From Janthinobacterium lividum (GTDB taxonomy: Bacteria > Pseudomonadota > Gammaproteobacteria > Burkholderiales > Burkholderiaceae_D), in NCBI RefSeq assembly GCF_011601275.1, contig NZ_JAAOLY010000008.1, positions 209,433 through 273,432 of the forward strand: a stretch of DNA of 64,000 nt. Direction: 5' to 3'. Position numbers and translations under genes: made by a program. Each line of letters begins with the position of its first letter. Position 1 is the stretch's first letter. Shown one piece after another: positions 60,240 through 64,000 of the stretch. The notes under the pieces are model-generated. The model had not been told where the DNA came from. It worked only from the letters and a program-made list of their open reading frames with translations, and made no database searches.

Positions 60240-61151
60240 ATGCGACGCCTGATGCTGTTGTGTCTAGTCTTGTTCCACCTGCACGCGGGCGCGGCGCCGC
60301 CTGGCGCGATTGTGCTGTGGCCGGGCGCGCCGCCCGGTGGCGCGGCGCCGGGTCCGCAGCGCGACAGCGCCAAGGGCTCCATCACGCAGGTCGAGCAACC
60401 GTACCTGATCGCGCACCGCCCGGCGCAGCCGAACGGTATCGCCATTCTCCTGGTCAGCGGCGGCGGTTATGCGCGTATCGAGGCGGGCAAGGAGAGCGGC
60501 CCCACCGCCAACTGGCTGCAGGCGCAGGGCATCACGGCGTTTGAACTCGTGTACCGCCTGCCGCAGGAAGGCGGCGGGGTGGCCGCGCCATTCCAGGATG
60601 GCCAGCGCGCCATGCGCGTGATCCGTGCCCGTGCGGCTGAATGGTCCATCGATCCGGCGCGCATCGGCATGCTGGGGTTTTCCGCTGGCGCGCACCTGGC
60701 CGGCATGACGGCCGTGCAGCCCGATGCCGCCCGCTATGCGCCCGTCGATGCGGTGGATGGTGTCTCCGCGCGGCCCGATTTCGTCGTGCTGCTGTACCCC
60801 GTGCTGACCATGCAGCGGCCATTCGACACGACGCATGCGAAGAAGGAGCTGCTGGGTGCCCATCCCGCGCAGGCGGCGCGCGATGCGCTGTCGGTGGAAT
60901 TGCACGTCGATGCGCGCACGCCGCCCGCCTTCATCGCGCAGGCGCTCGACGACCCGATTTCACCGCCCGAAAACAGTACATTGATGGCGGCCGCCCTGCG
61001 CCGCGCGGGCGTGCCCGTCGAACTGCACCAGTTCCAGAGCGGAGGACATGGATGGGGACTGGGCAAGCCGGGCAGCGAACCGGCCGCGTGGCCACGGCTG
61101 TTGCTGGCGTGGCTGCAAGCGCATGGCTGGATGCCTCAGCCTGCGGGCTGA
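60240..61151 (+). CDS. Exported alpha/beta-hydrolase (carbohydrate/acetyl-xylan esterase-like)
   Basis: A 303-residue alpha/beta-hydrolase with a signal peptide (LMLLCLVLFHLHAGAAP). The oxyanion region is AILLVSGGGYARIEAGKESG, the nucleophile elbow GFSAGAHLAG, the acid probably in QALDDPISPPENS, and the base His in GGHGWGLGK. It fits the BD-FAE/esterase-lipase group often annotated as acetyl-xylan esterase. ATG 60240 is 3 bp after the fusion gene stop, so the two are coexpressed and may act in one pathway. It ends in a 16-bp overlap with the convergent histidine kinase gene. Confidence 0.85.
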   Translation: MRRLMLLCLVLFHLHAGAAPPGAIVLWPGAPPGGAAPGPQRDSAKGSITQVEQPYLIAHRPAQPNGIAILLVSGGGYARIEAGKESGPTANWLQAQGITAFELVYRLPQEGGGVAAPFQDGQRAMRVIRARAAEWSIDPARIGMLGFSAGAHLAGMTAVQPDAARYAPVDAVDGVSARPDFVVLLYPVLTMQRPFDTTHAKKELLGAHPAQAARDALSVELHVDARTPPAFIAQALDDPISPPENSTLMAAALRRAGVPVELHQFQSGGHGWGLGKPGSEPAAWPRLLLAWLQAHGWMPQPAG

Positions 61152-64000
61152 GCTTCCAGGTCCCGCCGCGCCGCATCGAGCGCCTCTTGCAGCTGCGGCA
61201 GGAACTGTTCCACGTTATCGAGCTGGCCGTTCGAGGCCAGGGTTTCCATCTGGTGGCACAGGCCGTGCAGGGTGGGGCGGCTCAGGTAGCCGGCGCTGCC
61301 TTTCAAGGCGTGAAAGGCGGCAGCGGCGGCGCTGGCGTTGCCATCGCGCACGGCGTGGCAAGCCAGGTCAAGGCGCCGTGGCGCTTCCGTCAGGAACGCT
61401 TGCGCGATGCGCTGCAAGTGCTGCGGCGACAGGCCTGCCAGCGGCAGGATGTGCACGGGCGCCGTCATGGGATCGGCCGGCGCGGATGGCTGGTCGTCGG
61501 CGCCGTCCAGGCCGAACTGGCGCGCCAGGGTATCGTCTTCGGTGGACGCGGCAGGCGGCAGCGCGTGACCGCGCGCCAGCAGCAGGTCGATGATGGCGTC
61601 GATTTTCTCGAACAGCAGCGCTTCGTCGACGGGTTTGCTGAGGAAGTCGTTCATGCCGGCCGTCAGGTAGCGCTGCCGGTCATGTTCGCTGGCGTTGGCC
61701 GTCAGCGCAAGGATGGGAATCTGCGCGTCGGCAATGGGGAATTGCGCGTTGCCGCCTGCGCGGATCAGGCGCGCGGCCTGTTCGCCATCCATCTCCGGCA
61801 TGCGGCCGTCCATCAGCACGCAATCGTAGGCGCCGGAGCCCAGCGCGCGCAGTGCCTGTTCGCCGTTTTCCACGATGGTGACCTCATGCCCCATGCCTTC
61901 GAGCAGGGTGCCGATGATGATCTGGTTGGTGCGCACGTCTTCGGCGCACAGGATGCGCAGGCGGCAGGCGTGGCGCGCGTGGCGTGCGGGCCGGCGCGCG
62001 TCGGCCGCGGGAGCGCTGCCGTCTTCCAGCGGCAAGGTGAAATGGAAGCGCGAACCGATGCCGACCCGGCTTTCTACGCCGATCGTGCCTTTCATCAGTT
62101 CGACCAGTTCCTTGCAGATGGCCAGGCCCAGGCCCGTGCCGCCGTAGCGGCGCGTGGTGGAATGGTCGGCCTGCTCGAATTTCTGGAACAGGCGCGGCAA
62201 GGTGTCCGCGTCGATGCCGGGCCCCGTATCGCTGATGATGAATTCGATGGCGCTGCGGCCATCCTGGCGCGGCGGCGTGCGGGCGCGCCGCACTTCCAGC
62301 AGCACTTCGCCATTGGCCGTGAATTTCAGCGCATTCCCCAGCAGGTTGATGAGGATTTGCCGCAGCCGCGTTGGGTCGGCGCGCACGTAGCGCGGCAAGT
62401 CCAGCGCCAGTTCGCGGCGCAGCAGCAGGCTCTTGGCGTCGGCCTGGCCCTGGACGATGCCGGCCGCGTCGCCGATCAGCGCCAGCAGGTCGAAGTCCAC
62501 CGTTTCCAGGGTCAGCTTGCCCGCGTCGATCTTCGAGAAATCGAGGATGTCGTTGAGGATGGTCAGGAGCGATACGCCATTGTGCAGGCCGATGCGCAGG
62601 TATTCCTGCGTGCGGCCGCGTACGGACTGGTCGCGCAGCGCGAATTTCAGCATGCCGATCACGCCGGCCAGCGGCGTGCGGATGTCGTGGCTCATGGCGG
62701 ACAGAAAATCGATGCGGTGGCGGCTGACGACTTCCGCGTGTTCCTTGGCCTTCAGCAGGGCGTCGTTGCTGAGGGTGAGCGCCAGGGTGCGTTCCTGCAC
62801 CCGCTGTTCCAGGTTGTTGCGCAGCAATCGGATCTGGTCGGCCAGGGCAAAGGCCAGCAGCAAGCCGTCGAAGGTGCCGCCCAGCAAGGTCACCAGCTGG
62901 GCGTTGGCCACCATGGCCGGCATCAGGCCCAGGTTGGCGGGCAGGATCAGAAAGCCGGGCAGCATCAGGGCGACGAAGGCCAGCACGAAGAAGCGCGCCG
63001 GCTGGTAGCCGCGGCGCCAGACGACGATGCCGCAGATGAGCGCCAGCAGCATCCAGATGCTGATGGCGATGGTGGCCAGGGTATGTGCATACGACAGGGC
63101 GAAGAAGCAGCTCGGCAGCAGCAGCAAGGGCAGCACCAGGTTGACCTTGCTGATGCTGTGCAGCCGGGGCGAGTAGTCGCGCAGGCGCAGGAAATGCATG
63201 TAGAACAGGGTGCTGAAGACGGGCAGCAGGAAAAACGGCACGTAGTGCAGCTGCAGCATGTGCCAGTCGAACAGGTCGGCAAAGACGTGGAAGGTCATGG
63301 CCCACGCCAGACCATACGTCAGCACGTACAGCGCGTAATAGGCCGAGGCTTTTTCCAAGGTGATGGAAAAGATGAAGAAATTGAACAGGCCCAGCGCCAG
63401 CAGGGCGCCGATGGACGCCACCATCAGGAAGTTTTCCTTGCCCACCAGCTTGCGGTAATCCCGCTGCGTCTTCACGCCGAACATGGGCGCGCGCGCGTAA
63501 TACGGGCTGGAAAAGCGGATCAGGATGTCATATGTGGCGCCCGGCGCCAGTTGCACATTTTTTCCGTAATGCAATAAGTACTCGTGCGGACGCTGGTAGC
63601 CTGTCAGCAAGGTCTGCGGCGCCGTGTACGGCCCGGGGCCATATACGTGTAGGTCGACCAGGTCGATCAGGGTGTCGTTCGGGTCGATGACCCAGGCCGC
63701 TTCGCTGCTGTCGTTGCGCACTTGCGCATGCAGCCAGTAGGCGCCGCCGAACAGGTCGACTTGTCCGGCCGGACGCTGGCGCGCCAGCCAGGCGGGCAGG
63801 GCGGCGGCATCGGCCGGCGCCGCTTCATTCTCGGCAAAAAATAATTGCCCGCCATCGCCCAGGTGATGGATGCCTTGCTTGCCCAGGGGTAATGGGCCTG
63901 CCTGCGCCGCGCCCATCATGCTCAGCAGGCTGAACAGAAGCAGCCAGCCGCATAGCCAGGCCCTGACGCGGGAGCTGGAAGCGCGGTGGCGGAATGGGGG
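61136..64000 (-). CDS. Hybrid histidine kinase with 7TMR-DISM sensor (5' end beyond right edge)
   Basis: A multidomain membrane sensor kinase. Order: signal peptide (WLLLFSLLSMMGAAQA), periplasmic 7TMR-DISM extracellular domain (YWLHAQVRNDSSEAAWVID), seven membrane helices, HisKA with His in AMSHDIRTPLAGVIGMLKF, HATPase (NLLGNALKF, DTGPGID, GGTGLGLAICKEL), receiver (phosphoacceptor Asp in DCVLMDGRMPEMDG) and a C-terminal Hpt domain (AFHALKGSAGYLSR). The frame has no stop from the visible ATG 63919 to base 64000, and the codons there encode the start of the signal peptide, so the true start lies outside the window. Confidence 0.93.
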   Translation of the reverse strand, partial: PPFRHRASSSRVRAWLCGWLLLFSLLSMMGAAQAGPLPLGKQGIHHLGDGGQLFFAENEAAPADAAALPAWLARQRPAGQVDLFGGAYWLHAQVRNDSSEAAWVIDPNDTLIDLVDLHVYGPGPYTAPQTLLTGYQRPHEYLLHYGKNVQLAPGATYDILIRFSSPYYARAPMFGVKTQRDYRKLVGKENFLMVASIGALLALGLFNFFIFSITLEKASAYYALYVLTYGLAWAMTFHVFADLFDWHMLQLHYVPFFLLPVFSTLFYMHFLRLRDYSPRLHSISKVNLVLPLLLLPSCFFALSYAHTLATIAISIWMLLALICGIVVWRRGYQPARFFVLAFVALMLPGFLILPANLGLMPAMVANAQLVTLLGGTFDGLLLAFALADQIRLLRNNLEQRVQERTLALTLSNDALLKAKEHAEVVSRHRIDFLSAMSHDIRTPLAGVIGMLKFALRDQSVRGRTQEYLRIGLHNGVSLLTILNDILDFSKIDAGKLTLETVDFDLLALIGDAAGIVQGQADAKSLLLRRELALDLPRYVRADPTRLRQILINLLGNALKFTANGEVLLEVRRARTPPRQDGRSAIEFIISDTGPGIDADTLPRLFQKFEQADHSTTRRYGGTGLGLAICKELVELMKGTIGVESRVGIGSRFHFTLPLEDGSAPAADARRPARHARHACRLRILCAEDVRTNQIIIGTLLEGMGHEVTIVENGEQALRALGSGAYDCVLMDGRMPEMDGEQAARLIRAGGNAQFPIADAQIPILALTANASEHDRQRYLTAGMNDFLSKPVDEALLFEKIDAIIDLLLARGHALPPAASTEDDTLARQFGLDGADDQPSAPADPMTAPVHILPLAGLSPQHLQRIAQAFLTEAPRRLDLACHAVRDGNASAAAAAFHALKGSAGYLSRPTLHGLCHQMETLASNGQLDNVEQFLPQLQEALDAARRDLEAQPAG

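Noticed and set aside
60641..63577. 978-codon plus-strand frame across the hydrolase and the histidine kinase
   Set aside because: Shadow of two convergent real genes; no domain can be seen.

Overview
The window looks like a chromosomal segment of a GC-rich betaproteobacterium of the Oxalobacteraceae (Janthinobacterium/Massilia/Duganella-like). The evidence is the recO-pdxJ-acpS order, GC-rich codon use, a complete urtABCDE urea transporter, chromate transporter halves, and many regulatory and sensory genes. This placement is inferred from gene content and protein style, not from a search. I see no transposase, integrase, phage gene or CRISPR array; the window is almost entirely ordinary chromosome.

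Layout. 1-5300: end of recO, then pdxJ, acpS, uvrC and pgsA, followed by a promoter, five identical tRNA-Gly(GCC) genes, tRNA-Cys and a terminator. 5500-11800: a SulP anion transporter with an unknown small gene, a chemoreceptor, and a Fur-boxed TonB-dependent siderophore receptor. 12000-21420: a complete selenocysteine formate dehydrogenase locus, fdnGHI-fdhE-selA-selB-selC. fdnG carries an in-frame UGA with a SECIS hairpin right after it, and selA, selB and selC supply the recoding machinery. 21500-25400: a periplasmic binding protein and a siaABCD-type phosphatase/kinase/phosphoprotein/diguanylate cyclase operon. 25400-33200: a quinone reductase with a MerR regulator, Fur, a LysR regulator, ompW behind a perfect FNR box, metNIQ, a YbaN-like protein and YceI. 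33200-40000: a flavin monooxygenase, an AcoR-like activator without an ATPase domain, and a family VIII-like serine hydrolase, linked by two copies of a TGAGAC-N4-GTCTCA palindrome; then a CHASE2 membrane protein and a GFA-fold protein. 40000-47200: two Hsp70-like ATPases with a DUF2760 protein, a transglutaminase-like protein and two lipoproteins. 47300-53100: urtABCDE behind a candidate sigma-54/NtrC promoter. 53100-64000: a split chromate transporter, small proteins, an orphan receiver flanked by two copies of an undescribed 146-bp intergenic repeat rich in DnaA boxes, an HD hydrolase, an acetoacetate-decarboxylase/FAD-oxidoreductase fusion with an alpha/beta hydrolase, and a hybrid histidine kinase that runs off the right edge.

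How the genes work together. The clearest module is formate respiration: FdnGHI oxidises formate in the periplasm, FdhE helps maturation, and SelA/SelB/tRNA-Sec insert the active-site selenocysteine (selD is not in the window). A second is iron control, with Fur and Fur boxes at fur itself, the siderophore receptor and near ybaN. A third is aggregation or biofilm signalling through SiaABCD. A fourth is nitrogen scavenging through the urea transporter. A fifth is a probable ketone-to-ester-to-alcohol/acid route using the monooxygenase and hydrolase under the AcoR-like activator.

The most interesting unexplained items are the paired DnaA-box repeats around 55.1-56.3 kb, the shared palindromes at 35.1 and 36.4 kb, the ADC-FAD fusion, and the double-Hsp70/DUF2760 cluster.
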